Assembly (NCBI RefSeq): GCF_030295995.1
Contig: NZ_AP027365.1
Coordinates: 186,001-250,000 of the forward strand
Length of the DNA: 64,000 bases
Direction of reading: 5' to 3'
Source of the DNA: Thalassotalea hakodatensis
GTDB lineage: Bacteria > Pseudomonadota > Gammaproteobacteria > Enterobacterales > Alteromonadaceae
Positions 8,941 through 18,286 of this stretch are shown here, piece after piece (the first letter of the stretch is position 1; every line of letters starts with the position of its first letter). The position numbers were made by a program, and so were the translations under genes. The notes beneath the pieces are model-generated. The model made no database searches. It was not told where the DNA came from and saw nothing but the letters and a program-made list of their open reading frames with translations.

Positions 8941-10833
8941 TTACTGAGCAGCTACTTTTGAGTTTATCCACTTTTTAAGTAATGACCCATCTACAAATTT
9001 GAAGTTTTGCGGCCTTTTTGGCATAACATTATGACCATCTTGCACGACAAGTAACCCATCTGGATGTTGACTACCCAAAGCGACGCTAGTAACAGCTAAT
9101 CCATCGGTTTCCGATGCACCATCTATCTGATTGTTTAGATCTGCTGAAATACGAAATACGCCCAAAAAGCTGTTGTTTTGATTAATAGCATAAACAGCGT
9201 AACGGTTATTTCCTTGGCTAGATACAATCAAGTAATGGTTACCGGCAACTGTATATAGCCCCATACCTTCAATATCAGCCTTTACACCGCTATTTAAACC
9301 AATAATGAACTCGCTCTTTTGCGTTGAGCCGATGTGTTTTAGCCAAACACCCGTTGCTTCTTCACCATAAAATAACCGCGCTGTTTTATCATCAACTACA
9401 CACCCCTCAGGTTGAGAAGGTACACGCCATTCCGTCACCTTTTTGCCTTTTATCATAGGTGAATCGAAGCTTAGTTGATATTGCTGAAAGCGGCCATCAG
9501 TATCATTAATCCAAACAGAGACCTGTTCATTTATGTTGCTCATACATAAGCCATAAGGATCTGTTAAATCAGTTTTAATGTCGTTAATAAAGGTAGCGTG
9601 TCCCGTTGTTTTATCTATGGCAAAAAGGCTGATGCTATTAGTGGTGCGATTACTTGCAGCCGCGATATCAACACGTTTACCTGCAAATTGTATATCGTAT
9701 CGAATATCAATATTATTAATACGACCAATAGGGATGCTTTGTTTACGTTTTCCTGTTAGATCATAAGTATTTAAGCCAAACTTTTTATCGGTTGTAAAGA
9801 TGATACTTTGCGCTGAATTTTCACTATTTACCCAAATTGCGGGGTCGTCTGCCGCATCACCATAAGCGTTTACGGGTTGTGTTTGTGCGAAAGGTGTCAA
9901 TGATTCAATAACGTCTGTTTCGTGTAAAACAGGTGGCATGATAGTGTGCCACTGCGATGCAACAATTGAGCTACTTTTGTCATCAAACATAAATGCCTGT
10001 AACTTATCGCCGTTACGATACAGCTGTATCGTTTTTGGTGAAATGTCCTTGGGTAAAGGCTTTTCGATAAGTATTTGGTTTCTACTATGATAATACCAAA
10101 ATGTATTTACATCAGGGGAAACTATAGCAATATCACCTTCTGAGGTAGTGTCAATATACTCGACTTCTAACCCTTGTGGTAAGGCTATCAGTTCACGTAC
10201 AACTTCATGCTCAGGATCTGTGGAGTATTGCCACACCCCAATGTTTTCTTCTGCTATTAGTAGTGTTTGTTGCTGATCATCAACTGCACAAGCGTTAATA
10301 TTAGGCCCAACAGCGAATTGATTTATCTCAATGGGGGCTAACAAGCGACTTTTATTATATACGTTGTAATGTGTTGCTATTCCTTGGGAATCGACAGTAA
10401 ATAAATCGATTTGTGAACGATTTCTTTGTAAACACATTGCTTCGAATGAAGTCATTAAAGGCTTAAATTGTTGTTTAATGGTTAACAACGGGGTATTGAG
10501 ATTAACACTTATTAGCAGTATCTCACCGCTATCAACATCGAGTGTTGCTATGATACCCTCGCTATTTTGAGACGGTAACCATCGAAAATCTAAATGTTCA
10601 GCGTTTCGTGAAATAATACTCAATGCTTGATAGTTTTCATCTAATAAAGCAATACCTTGAGACTCATTAATGGCTAAAAAGTAGTGAGTGTTACTATTTG
10701 ATTTAGCAATTTTTGTGAAGAACTGAGAGCTTTTAGCCCAATTATTTTGCTCAGCTGATAAACAATGAGGCGTGATTAACAGCACAAAAGATAATATGCA
10801 TAGCGTATAAAAAAACTTTATGTAACTTGCCAT
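8941..10833 (-). CDS. Secreted beta-propeller phytase (3-phytase family), two-propeller form
   Basis: The 630-residue protein has a signal peptide (hydrophobic stretch ending HCLSAEQ). Its C-terminal half carries the beta-propeller phytase motifs in order: YGDAADDPAIWV, RINNIDIRYDIQF, DLTDPYGLCM, SQPEGCVVDD, FYGEEATGVW, DIEGMGLY, SSQGNNRYAVY, GASETDGLAV. These acidic residues bind Ca2+ and phosphate in Bacillus-type enzymes. The N-terminal half (about 30-320) looks like a second, degenerate propeller, as in tandem phytases where it helps substrate binding. It would release phosphate from phytate in the periplasm or outside the cell. The metallophosphoesterase gene ends two bases before its start, and a TonB receptor lies further upstream on the same strand. 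Confidence 0.92.
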   Translation of the reverse strand: MASYIKFFYTLCILSFVLLITPHCLSAEQNNWAKSSQFFTKIAKSNSNTHYFLAINESQGIALLDENYQALSIISRNAEHLDFRWLPSQNSEGIIATLDVDSGEILLISVNLNTPLLTIKQQFKPLMTSFEAMCLQRNRSQIDLFTVDSQGIATHYNVYNKSRLLAPIEINQFAVGPNINACAVDDQQQTLLIAEENIGVWQYSTDPEHEVVRELIALPQGLEVEYIDTTSEGDIAIVSPDVNTFWYYHSRNQILIEKPLPKDISPKTIQLYRNGDKLQAFMFDDKSSSIVASQWHTIMPPVLHETDVIESLTPFAQTQPVNAYGDAADDPAIWVNSENSAQSIIFTTDKKFGLNTYDLTGKRKQSIPIGRINNIDIRYDIQFAGKRVDIAAASNRTTNSISLFAIDKTTGHATFINDIKTDLTDPYGLCMSNINEQVSVWINDTDGRFQQYQLSFDSPMIKGKKVTEWRVPSQPEGCVVDDKTARLFYGEEATGVWLKHIGSTQKSEFIIGLNSGVKADIEGMGLYTVAGNHYLIVSSQGNNRYAVYAINQNNSFLGVFRISADLNNQIDGASETDGLAVTSVALGSQHPDGLLVVQDGHNVMPKRPQNFKFVDGSLLKKWINSKVAAQ

Positions 10834-10835
10834 GA

Positions 10836-11798
10836 TTATAGTGCCTTATTACGTTGATAACGGTAGATAATTTTGCCTTGATGATCGATAAACTGGACTA
10901 AAAGTGCTTTTTTATTTATGGCTACAGCAGCAAATCCACCTGTGGCTTTTGCAAATTTAGTGAATTTTCGTTGCGCAACGGGTCGCACCTCTGAGCCGCC
11001 ACCAGAAATGAAATGATCAACGGTAGTATGTTGTGGTTTATTGTGTTGCATGTCATGTTCGTGACCTGCGAAATATGCATCTACCTGATACTTTTCTAAT
11101 ATTGGTTCCAGTACTTGCTGAATTTCACTGGTTTTTCCAAAACGTTTACCGCTTGAGTAGAGTGGATGATGGCCGATGACTACTTTCCAATCGGCGGTCG
11201 TCGTAGCAAGCTGTTGGGCTATCCAGTGTAGCTGTTTTGCCGCATCCTGCTTCTGTGTTTCAGCATACTTAGCTTCGTTTTTATAAGCGGGGTTCAATGG
11301 GCTAGTATCAATGAATAAGTAAAGGATTTCTGTACCGTCCTTCAATACGGTGGTTTTCGCGTAGTATTGCTCAGGCATTTGCCAGCGACGGCTAACGTCA
11401 GAGTAATCAATTTGTGCTTGCCAGTTGCCACGATAGTCATGGTTTCCTAGCGTTGGATACCAATCAACGAATAAATGTGGGCCATGATAAATATTCTCAA
11501 AGGCGGTTACCCAGTAAGGATCCTGTATTGAAGCTATACCATTATCATAAAAATTATCGCCTGTCGTTGTGATAAAATCAGGATCAATTTGATAAGCGGC
11601 GATGTCCATCCATTTTGCAACATCACGTTGATAGAAGTGGCCGTTTCGTCCCCAGTCGCCTAACACAAAAAAGTGTTGACCTTTTTCAAATGCAGCAAGT
11701 TGCGCTATATGGTTGCGCTGGTAATGTTCACTGTTATACACATCGGCATAGGCACTAAGGCTTAATAGGAACAATACACTAAAAATAACGTTTTTCAT
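10836..11798 (-). CDS. Purple-acid-phosphatase-like metallophosphoesterase
   Basis: About 320 residues. The ATG at 11798 is preferred over a TTG four codons earlier because it leads straight into a signal peptide (MKNVIFSVLFLLSLSAYADV) and is preceded by AGAGAAG. Metal-ligand motifs of the calcineurin/purple acid phosphatase fold are all present: LGDWGRNG, TTGDNFYDNG (with the Tyr that colours purple acid phosphatases), TLGNHDYRG, VIGHHPLYSSG and FAGHEHDMQ. It should hydrolyse phosphomonoesters in the periplasm with a dinuclear metal centre. Its position directly before the phytase suggests it finishes dephosphorylation of inositol phosphates; this is inference. Confidence 0.9.
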   Translation of the reverse strand: MKNVIFSVLFLLSLSAYADVYNSEHYQRNHIAQLAAFEKGQHFFVLGDWGRNGHFYQRDVAKWMDIAAYQIDPDFITTTGDNFYDNGIASIQDPYWVTAFENIYHGPHLFVDWYPTLGNHDYRGNWQAQIDYSDVSRRWQMPEQYYAKTTVLKDGTEILYLFIDTSPLNPAYKNEAKYAETQKQDAAKQLHWIAQQLATTTADWKVVIGHHPLYSSGKRFGKTSEIQQVLEPILEKYQVDAYFAGHEHDMQHNKPQHTTVDHFISGGGSEVRPVAQRKFTKFAKATGGFAAVAINKKALLVQFIDHQGKIIYRYQRNKAL

Positions 11799-11836
11799 TT
11801 CTTCTCTCAAAAAGTAAAAAGGGGCTAAGCCCTTTA

Positions 11837-12008
11837 GGGTCTGTTGATCTTTCGAGATTAAATTTAGTTGAACCCCGAGGGCAGCGTTTTATGTTATTTA
11901 TACGTCGTTATTGCTCTCTCATGTGGAATAACCACACTTTTAATCGCAATACCTTGTCTAAATACCCATAAACTGCTGCAAAAATAAACACGAAAAATCA
12001 ACAGATCC
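11837..12008. mobile_element. MITE-like element with imperfect terminal inverted repeats and TA duplication
   Basis: The left end reads GGGTCTGTTGATCTTTCG and the right end, on the other strand, GGATCTGTTGATTTTTCG: 16 of 18 bases match. Both ends are flanked by TA (11835-11836 and 12009-12010), the target duplication typical of IS630/Tc1-mariner-derived miniatures. The 172-bp interior has no coding frame. It lies between the TonB receptor and the metallophosphoesterase, so it may affect transcription of the phosphatase and phytase. The transposase family is inferred from the TA target only. Confidence 0.65.
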
Positions 12009-12032
12009 TAGAATTTTATAAACAGTTAACAA

Positions 12033-14720
12033 TTACATTTGCCAACGAAAGCCAAGCTCTAAAGTTCGGCCATATTCTTCATATTGCGCATTTCTATTTC
12101 GTTTATCAAAATAGTTATAGAATGGTTCATTGGTTAAATTAACAATATTAAAATACAGTGTGATTTGTTCGTTTAGATAATATTTTGAAGTGAAATCAAG
12201 TTGTTGATGTTCGTCTTCCATACGCAACATTTCACCATCAATTTCTTCAAAATTTTCACTTTTATGTGCCATGGTTAAGCGTAGATTTACTGTGTCAGTT
12301 TCATAACCCAAAGTGAAATTCATGATAGTGTCTGATTGATTAGGTAAACGTGTTTCGTAACGTTCGCCATTTAAAAAAGTAACCGCATCGGAATCAGAAA
12401 ATGTACCGTTTGCAGCCAGTAATAAGCCATTGTCAAAGGCTTTTACCCAAGATAACTCAATACCTTTTAAGTTGGCGCTTTCACCATTTATTGGCTGTAT
12501 TACTTCGTCAAAACCTTGCCATGCAGGTGTGTCAGATACATCTGCGAATACAACGAAGTTATCAATTTCTTTATAGAATATTCCTGCCGACATAATGCCA
12601 ATATGGCCTGGGTAGTATTCGACAGTGAAATCAAGGTTGGTTGATTCGTATGGCTTTAAGTCAGGGTTACCCACCTCTGCTTCGCGCTCAGTTACGATGT
12701 CACCATCGTCTTCTTCTGTTTTACTTTCAATAATTTGAAAGGCTGCTGCATCTTCAAAATTAGGACGAGAAATTGTTTCGCTAAAGGCCGCCCGTGCGAT
12801 GAGCTTATCTGAAAACTCATAACGTAAGTTTATGCTAGGCAGTAAATGTGAATAATCTTTGTCGACGTGCCAATCGGTATTAACCACTTGTTCAATATCT
12901 GATATTTCATCTTCAATGAGTTCTACACGCATCCCTTGAGTACTGAAATCGGTATTTTCGTAACGTAAACCCGCAACAATGCGCAATTTATCTATATCGA
13001 CTTTTGTCATTAAATAGGCGGCAAAAATATCTTCATTTGAGACATAAGAGGCGCCGTTAGATTCTAATTCAGAGTCGAGTTCAGCTCGTGATAATGAGCT
13101 ACGATTATCGTTAAAATAAAGGCGCAACGCTTCACGACTAAGAGCCGGGCCAAATTGACCTAAACCCCAATCGGGTGATTTTCCTTGAAAGTCACTACCT
13201 AACAGGTCATCAAAGTCGCCATCAAAAATAGCAATGTTTGCATCTGCTGTTTTTTCACGACGACGGTATTTAGCACCCGTTTTGACCTCACCAATATATT
13301 GGCCAAAAGAGACTTGGCGGCTAAGGTCAAACTTAACGCTTACTTCTGTATCTTCTGCTTGATTATCTTCAAATGCGACTTCATCTAATTCATAAAGTGA
13401 CAAATCTGTCGCTGAGCTATCTTGATTCACGATGGGAATTTGAGTCTCTAAGTCGGCACTTATGCTGCTGTTTTCAGTTACAAAGTCATAATAAAGTGCA
13501 CTTGGTTCATTTTCATCAGACTTTGCATAGCCAAATTGATAATCTACGTTCCATAAATCAATAATATGTTCACCGCCAGCGGCGACACTTAATATGGTTT
13601 GAGTTTCTTTTCTATCTTTAGTATCTGCGACAATTTCAGAGTCTTCTTCATCGAAGGTAAAAGTATTCGCTAAGCGAAATTCATCGTCTGAGAATTTGCT
13701 GTACATAGTGCGAAGAAAGTAAGAATGATTAAAGTCTGGGCGATAATCAATATTGACGGCACTGCCAAGGCGTTCACGTGTGATATCATAAAAACGTTGT
13801 TCTACTTCATCTTCACCATTCGACTCGATATTGTCAGATCCAAACTCGCGATTTTGCCAAGACACTGCAGCTGCAACACCTAGCGTATCATTGAAAAGAC
13901 GAGTGAAACTGCCAGATAATTTGGGGCTATTGTCATCACGTAAGTTATTTTGGCTGAGTTGGCCGCTGATGGTAGCGCTATCGCCATTACGATCAAAGGC
14001 ACTAACACTACGCACTTCCACGGTACCACCTATAGCGTCGCCGTCCATATCGGCAGTAACAGATTTCGAAACAGCCAGTGTTTGGATTAGCTCTGATGGA
14101 ATAACATCAAGTGCTACTGAACGAACGCCACCCTCAGGTGAAGGAACATTCAAACCATTAATTGTGACATTATTCAGGTTAGGGTCTATACCGCGAATAC
14201 CGACAAAGCGTCCTTCACCTTGATCTCTTTCAATCGACAAGCCTGGTAAACGTTGCAAAGATTCAGCGGCATTTTGATCGGGAAATTGACCGATAGCGTC
14301 TGCTGACACGATCGAACGAATGCTGTCAGCCACACGCTTTTGGTTAATAGCACTTGCTTGACCTGAACGTTGTGCTCGCACGTACACTTCTTCTATACCT
14401 GTATTTGATAAGGTTAGTGTTAGTGGTGCATTGTCGCCGGCTGTTACATTAATCACTTTAATTAACGGTTTTGCGCCGACATAAGTCACTTTTAGTGTGT
14501 ACTGGCCAACGGGTAATTGTTTAAAATTAAAACTACCACTTAAGTTGGTTTGAGTTTTTACGTTAAGTTCTTCAATTTCGATGCTTGCGCCAGCAAAAAC
14601 TCGGCTATTGGCTGAGTCTGTCACCTTACCAACAATGGTTGATGATAATTGCTCAGCAAAAGCATTCGCTGAAAGCGCTGCTGCACAGGCAAGCGCTAAA
14701 ACAGAAAGTTTGGCTTTCAT
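12033..14720 (-). CDS. TonB-dependent receptor with carboxypeptidase-regulatory-like domain (phytate cluster)
   Basis: The 895-residue outer-membrane receptor has a signal peptide (residues 1-22, ending NAFAEQ), a beta-sandwich regulatory domain (about 28-112; TDSANSRVFAGASIEIEEL), a plug with SIRSIVSADAIGQFPDQNAA and RLPGLSIERDQGEGRFVGIR, and a barrel ending in the aromatic C-terminus LELGFRWQM. It belongs to the large TonB receptor family common in Caulobacter, Xanthomonas and Alteromonadales (TIGR01782-like). It shares strand with a purple-acid-phosphatase-like enzyme and a phytase, so its cargo is probably a phosphorylated compound such as phytate or its products. This is inference; no ligand residues can be assigned. 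No convincing Pho box was found upstream. Confidence 0.9.
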   Translation of the reverse strand: MKAKLSVLALACAAALSANAFAEQLSSTIVGKVTDSANSRVFAGASIEIEELNVKTQTNLSGSFNFKQLPVGQYTLKVTYVGAKPLIKVINVTAGDNAPLTLTLSNTGIEEVYVRAQRSGQASAINQKRVADSIRSIVSADAIGQFPDQNAAESLQRLPGLSIERDQGEGRFVGIRGIDPNLNNVTINGLNVPSPEGGVRSVALDVIPSELIQTLAVSKSVTADMDGDAIGGTVEVRSVSAFDRNGDSATISGQLSQNNLRDDNSPKLSGSFTRLFNDTLGVAAAVSWQNREFGSDNIESNGEDEVEQRFYDITRERLGSAVNIDYRPDFNHSYFLRTMYSKFSDDEFRLANTFTFDEEDSEIVADTKDRKETQTILSVAAGGEHIIDLWNVDYQFGYAKSDENEPSALYYDFVTENSSISADLETQIPIVNQDSSATDLSLYELDEVAFEDNQAEDTEVSVKFDLSRQVSFGQYIGEVKTGAKYRRREKTADANIAIFDGDFDDLLGSDFQGKSPDWGLGQFGPALSREALRLYFNDNRSSLSRAELDSELESNGASYVSNEDIFAAYLMTKVDIDKLRIVAGLRYENTDFSTQGMRVELIEDEISDIEQVVNTDWHVDKDYSHLLPSINLRYEFSDKLIARAAFSETISRPNFEDAAAFQIIESKTEEDDGDIVTEREAEVGNPDLKPYESTNLDFTVEYYPGHIGIMSAGIFYKEIDNFVVFADVSDTPAWQGFDEVIQPINGESANLKGIELSWVKAFDNGLLLAANGTFSDSDAVTFLNGERYETRLPNQSDTIMNFTLGYETDTVNLRLTMAHKSENFEEIDGEMLRMEDEHQQLDFTSKYYLNEQITLYFNIVNLTNEPFYNYFDKRNRNAQYEEYGRTLELGFRWQM

Positions 14721-14991
14721 TGTATGTTCCCAGTTATTGTGTTGTTTTTAAGTTGCCGACAATATAGGAAGTGAAAATGACAGTTTGGTTACGGACCTTT
14801 CGGAAGGCCGCTGAATTTAACTCAATACCGCATAATTTAGGCCTGTTTAATACTTTTTAGAGCCAATTGTACCTTTGGTTAATCTATTGATTTTTATGAT
14901 GTATTAACAACTAACTATGTTGTTGTCATTAAACTTTAACCGTTTTCTTTATTTGTGTGAGCTAAACTGACCTGCAAAAATTGAGTGGTTC

Positions 14992-15963
14992 ATGTTAACA
15001 GCGTTTACACTCGAACTTTTATCAACCAAGAATAAAGTGAACGAAATGAATGTTTCTTTGATTTTTCGTCATCGAGGCTTACTGGCCTTTTTTTTCATAT
15101 GTTTAATGATTCCAATATGGTTGAGCCTATATTTAGGTGAGCCTAAAGTAGAATCTGATTATAAATGGACCGATATTATTGGTGAAGGTAGCGTAACATT
15201 GCTGACGACCTTTTGGCTTGTTGCTGCTTTAGTGAGTAGACCACCTGGTAAGGTCACTCGTTTACTTGTGCTTGGTCTTGCTTGTTTTATGTTTTCTAGT
15301 TTATTGGACGTACTCGATGAATTTTTTGCATACCATCCAAGTGCGAATTGGCTTTCAGTGGTAGAGTCATTTCCTGCTGCTGTCGGTATGATTATAATGA
15401 CGGCCGCTCTTTATTATTGGCACTTAGAACAGGTGGCTTTAAATAAACAATTACAACGTCGAGAGCTGCAATACCGTGCGGTAGAAAAAATAGACATTAT
15501 TACACAATTATATCGAGCGGATTATTGGCGTGAACGTGTTTTAGGCCTTCAACAACAAAAACAAACGGCTGCGATTATTGCGCTTGATATTAATAATTTC
15601 ACGCAATTGAATGCACAGTTAGGAAATCGAGAAGGTGATCGTTTTTTACATGAAATCGCACATCTGATTTTAATGAATTTACGACCTTCTGATTTAGTAT
15701 GTCGTTATGCTGGCGACCGTTTTATTGCACTTTTACCTGATGCAGATAATGCTTTCGCTGAAGATATAGCTAAGCAAGTTGAACGCAGTATTGAGCATGT
15801 TGCGTTTCGTTGTAATGAACATAATATGGCAATTTTTCAAAGCATTAGAACTGCTTCGTTAATTTTAACTCCCACGGATGATTTACAGGTACAACTGAAA
15901 AAAATAAATACTCAACTAGATCAGAAGAGTGGCTCTATGCATCAGGTGGTTGATGCAGCATGA
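14992..15963 (+). CDS. Membrane GGDEF-domain protein with degenerate active site
   Basis: The 323-residue protein has four or five membrane segments (about 27-145), a short coiled linker (150-168) and a GGDEF-fold domain (170-320). Fold motifs are present (ITQLYRADYW, IIALDINNFTQLN, REGDRFLHEIAHL), but the signature reads AGDRF at 240-244 instead of GGDEF/GGEEF. The catalytic Glu is replaced by Arg, so synthesis of c-di-GMP is unlikely and it may act as a sensor or scaffold. Its stop overlaps the start of the AraC-type gene (ATGA), implying translational coupling. A start at 15046 is also possible. Confidence 0.82.
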   Translation: MLTAFTLELLSTKNKVNEMNVSLIFRHRGLLAFFFICLMIPIWLSLYLGEPKVESDYKWTDIIGEGSVTLLTTFWLVAALVSRPPGKVTRLLVLGLACFMFSSLLDVLDEFFAYHPSANWLSVVESFPAAVGMIIMTAALYYWHLEQVALNKQLQRRELQYRAVEKIDIITQLYRADYWRERVLGLQQQKQTAAIIALDINNFTQLNAQLGNREGDRFLHEIAHLILMNLRPSDLVCRYAGDRFIALLPDADNAFAEDIAKQVERSIEHVAFRCNEHNMAIFQSIRTASLILTPTDDLQVQLKKINTQLDQKSGSMHQVVDAA

Positions 15964-17000
15964 GTAAAACGACTTATTTAAGTTATCAAGATAAGTGTTT
16001 TCCATTACAGCATTTTGCGACGCCTATTATTGAAGTTTGTGGTGCCAGAGGCGTGGATCCACAAAAATTGCTAAGGGGGACAGGAATTTTTATTGCTGAT
16101 ATTGTCGAAGGGCGACAAGCCAGCGCAAAACAATTATTGCTTCTATTCGCTCACGCCCAAAAGATGACGCCAGGTTATGATTGTGCATTTCAAATTGGCC
16201 ATCAGTTAATCGCGAACCAGCAAAATAGTGTTTTGCAGGCGATTCAATATAGCCGAAATATTGAAGAAGTTTTCCGTTTAATAGGGATATTTGAGCATAT
16301 TTTCACCCCTTTTATCGGTGCCAGCTTTATCAAAGAAAAAAGTAGGGGGTATTTTTTACTAAGACAAAAATTTGGCCTTAATAAACTCACACCTTTTATT
16401 ACTGAAATATTCATAACAGCCCTTGTCAGCCTTAGCCAGCAGTTAATTGGGCGTAAACTTCCTTTCCATTTTGGTTTTGAGTGGCCGCAACCTAGCTATA
16501 TACAAGAATATGAAGAAAACCTCGGTTTTGACATTCAATTTTCACAACCTACCGCATTTATTGCGTTCGACCTATCGTGGTTGAAACTGCAAAATAAACA
16601 ACGTAATGATCTACGGAAGTGGCATGCCGTTCACCAAGCAAAAGCTGAATATGTATTTCAACCGACACTACTAGAACTTATTCGCCTTCAATTTAAATCA
16701 ACACCGGATATCACCTTGCCAGATATCGCACGTACATTAAATACAAGTCCTGCTACGGTTAAACGTAAACTTAACGAATTGACTGTGAGCTATAGGCAAT
16801 TACATCATGAAATGCGTAAACATTTAGCGATTGAATGTTTATTAGTACGAGACTTAAATAATGAGCAAAGCGCATCGGTTATGGATATTTCAGATCCAAC
16901 GAACTTTCGTCGCGCGATCAAAAAGTGGACAGGGTACACACCAACAGAGCTTAAAAAAATATACACATTACTATTACGTACTGAAGCCTCTATTAACTAA
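15960..17000 (+). CDS. AraC-family transcriptional regulator (arabinose-binding-like N-terminal domain type)
   Basis: The 346-residue protein has an N-terminal effector domain of the OruR/VirF-like type (about 15-205, with PQKLLRGTGI and LIANQQNSVLQAIQYS) and a C-terminal double HTH (about 240-335: DITLPDIARTLNTSPATVKR, then SVMDISDPTNFRRAIKKWTG, TPTELKK). In family proteins the second HTH contains the PSxFxRxFKRWTG pattern, matched here by PTNFRRAIKKWTG. It overlaps the GGDEF-like gene by four bases, so the pair may form one signalling unit. Its target genes are unknown; the neighbouring phosphonate genes have their own repressor. Confidence 0.88.
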   Translation: MSKTTYLSYQDKCFPLQHFATPIIEVCGARGVDPQKLLRGTGIFIADIVEGRQASAKQLLLLFAHAQKMTPGYDCAFQIGHQLIANQQNSVLQAIQYSRNIEEVFRLIGIFEHIFTPFIGASFIKEKSRGYFLLRQKFGLNKLTPFITEIFITALVSLSQQLIGRKLPFHFGFEWPQPSYIQEYEENLGFDIQFSQPTAFIAFDLSWLKLQNKQRNDLRKWHAVHQAKAEYVFQPTLLELIRLQFKSTPDITLPDIARTLNTSPATVKRKLNELTVSYRQLHHEMRKHLAIECLLVRDLNNEQSASVMDISDPTNFRRAIKKWTGYTPTELKKIYTLLLRTEASIN

Positions 17001-17118
17001 GGTCTGTTGAACCGATTTCTCATGCTCAAAGCATTAATTTTTCCATTACTGAGATTGTTACACGTAGGTGTAAGTCGGTCTGTATATGACAATTTAATGA
17101 AATTTATCCTACACAGCT
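17001..17118. other. Intergenic region between the AraC-type gene and phnW
   Basis: No gene is supported. A 6-4-6 inverted repeat TTACACGTAGGTGTAA (17058-17073) is the only notable structure. It lacks a T-run and could be a binding site or a weak terminator of the preceding gene. The first bases (GGTCTGTTGA) repeat the outer end of the MITE at 11837, but no second end is present. Confidence 0.4.
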
Positions 17119-17147
17119 TGTTTCCTCTATAACGCTCCATTATTATC
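17119..17147 (+). promoter_or_regulatory. phnW core promoter
   Basis: TTGTTT (17119-17124) and TATTAT (17142-17147) are separated by exactly 17 bases, close to the sigma-70 consensus. Initiation would fall near 17154, inside the palindromic operator that follows. Confidence 0.6.
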
Positions 17148-17148
17148 T

Positions 17149-17160
17149 GGTCTAGACCAA
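17149..17160. promoter_or_regulatory. PhnR (GntR-type) operator in front of phnW
   Basis: Perfect 12-bp palindrome TGGTCTAGACCA. It begins one base after the phnW -10 hexamer and covers the expected transcription start, 24 bases before the ATG, so a bound repressor would block initiation. The same 12 bases occur upstream of the TonB receptor at 26193, the other end of the 2-AEP gene set, which encodes a GntR/UTRA regulator. Assignment to PhnR is inferred from form and context. Confidence 0.75.
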
Positions 17161-17184
17161 AATAAACAACCTTGAGATCTAAAG

Positions 17185-18276
17185 ATGGAACATTATTTAC
17201 TTCTGACACCAGGCCCCTTGACTACATCTACGTCAGTTAAGCAGGCTATGCTGAGAGACTGGTGTACTTGGGACGATGATTACAATATTGAAATTGTTGA
17301 AAGTATCAGAAAAAGCTTAGTTGAACTAGCAACTAAGAAAGCAGGTTATACTTGTACTTTAATGCAAGGAAGTGGTACCGCATCAGTTGAATCGGTGCTT
17401 GGAAGCGCAATTAGTGAGCATGACAAAGTGCTTATTATTGACAATGGCGCTTACGGCCTTCGTATGGCGGAAATTTGCACGTTAGCGGGTATAAATCATA
17501 CCGTGGTTTCCTTTTCAGAAACAGAAATGCCTGATGTAGCCGACATTAAAAAACGTATCATCGAAGATGGTAATGTTACGCATTTAGCAATGGTGCATTG
17601 TGAAACAACTACAGGTATGTTGAATCCTATAAAGCAAGTTGCGCAATTGTGCCAAGAACAGAATCTGGTGTTTATTTTGGATGCCATGTCTAGCTTTGGA
17701 GGCTTAACATTTGACATTGGTGAATTAGATATTGGCTTTATGATCAGTTCTGCAAATAAATGTATTCAAGGTGTGCCAGGCTTTGGGTTTATTATTGCAA
17801 AACAAACACTGATGGAACAGTGCAAAGGAAAGGCACATTCACTCAGTTTAGATCTGTATGATCAATGGCACACCATGCAAACCTCAAATGGTAAATGGCG
17901 TTTTACTTCTCCTACCCATGTTGTCAGAGCCTTTTATCAAGCTTTGCTTGAACTTCAACAAGAAGGTGGAATCAATCAACGTGCTGAAAGGTATGAAAAA
18001 AATCAGAGAGTATTAGTTGATGGTATGCGCAAGTTGGGCTTTAGTACCTTACTACCTGATGAAATGCAATCACCGATTATCACTTCGTTCATCTCGCCAA
18101 CGTCTGAACGTTACAATTTTAAATCGTTTTATCAACGATTAAAGGCAGAAGGGTTTGTTATTTATCCTGGTAAAGTTTCAAATGCTGATTGCTTTAGAAT
18201 CGGTAATATTGGAGAGGTGTATCCTGAGGATATTTCCAAACTACTTAATGCAATAGAAAAAGCTATGTATTGGTAA
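17185..18276 (+). CDS. phnW: 2-aminoethylphosphonate:pyruvate transaminase
   Basis: The 363-residue fold-type I PLP enzyme moves the amino group of 2-aminoethylphosphonate to pyruvate, giving phosphonoacetaldehyde and alanine. Family motifs include [10 protein letters not shown] at the N-terminus, [12 protein letters not shown] (PLP phosphate binding), [10 protein letters not shown] with Asp166, and [15 protein letters not shown] with Schiff-base Lys192. Length agrees with known PhnW. It is monocistronic, runs towards phnR, and is separated from it by a hairpin. A GntR-type operator overlaps its promoter, so it should be induced by 2-AEP or a related metabolite. The product feeds PhnX, encoded at 21083. 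Confidence 0.97.
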   Translation: MEHYLLLTPGPLTTSTSVKQAMLRDWCTWDDDYNIEIVESIRKSLVELATKKAGYTCTLMQGSGTASVESVLGSAISEHDKVLIIDNGAYGLRMAEICTLAGINHTVVSFSETEMPDVADIKKRIIEDGNVTHLAMVHCETTTGMLNPIKQVAQLCQEQNLVFILDAMSSFGGLTFDIGELDIGFMISSANKCIQGVPGFGFIIAKQTLMEQCKGKAHSLSLDLYDQWHTMQTSNGKWRFTSPTHVVRAFYQALLELQQEGGINQRAERYEKNQRVLVDGMRKLGFSTLLPDEMQSPIITSFISPTSERYNFKSFYQRLKAEGFVIYPGKVSNADCFRIGNIGEVYPEDISKLLNAIEKAMYW

Positions 18277-18286
18277 TTATTATTCA

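Noticed and set aside
14777-14783. CTGTCAT half Pho box upstream of the phytate-cluster receptor (minus strand)
   Set aside because: Only one 7-base repeat is present; the second repeat at the required spacing is absent. Similar lone half-sites occur near 14926 and 32365.
17001-17010. Second copy of the MITE end (GGTCTGTTGA)
   Set aside because: Only ten bases match and no partner end or TA-flanked interval could be found downstream.
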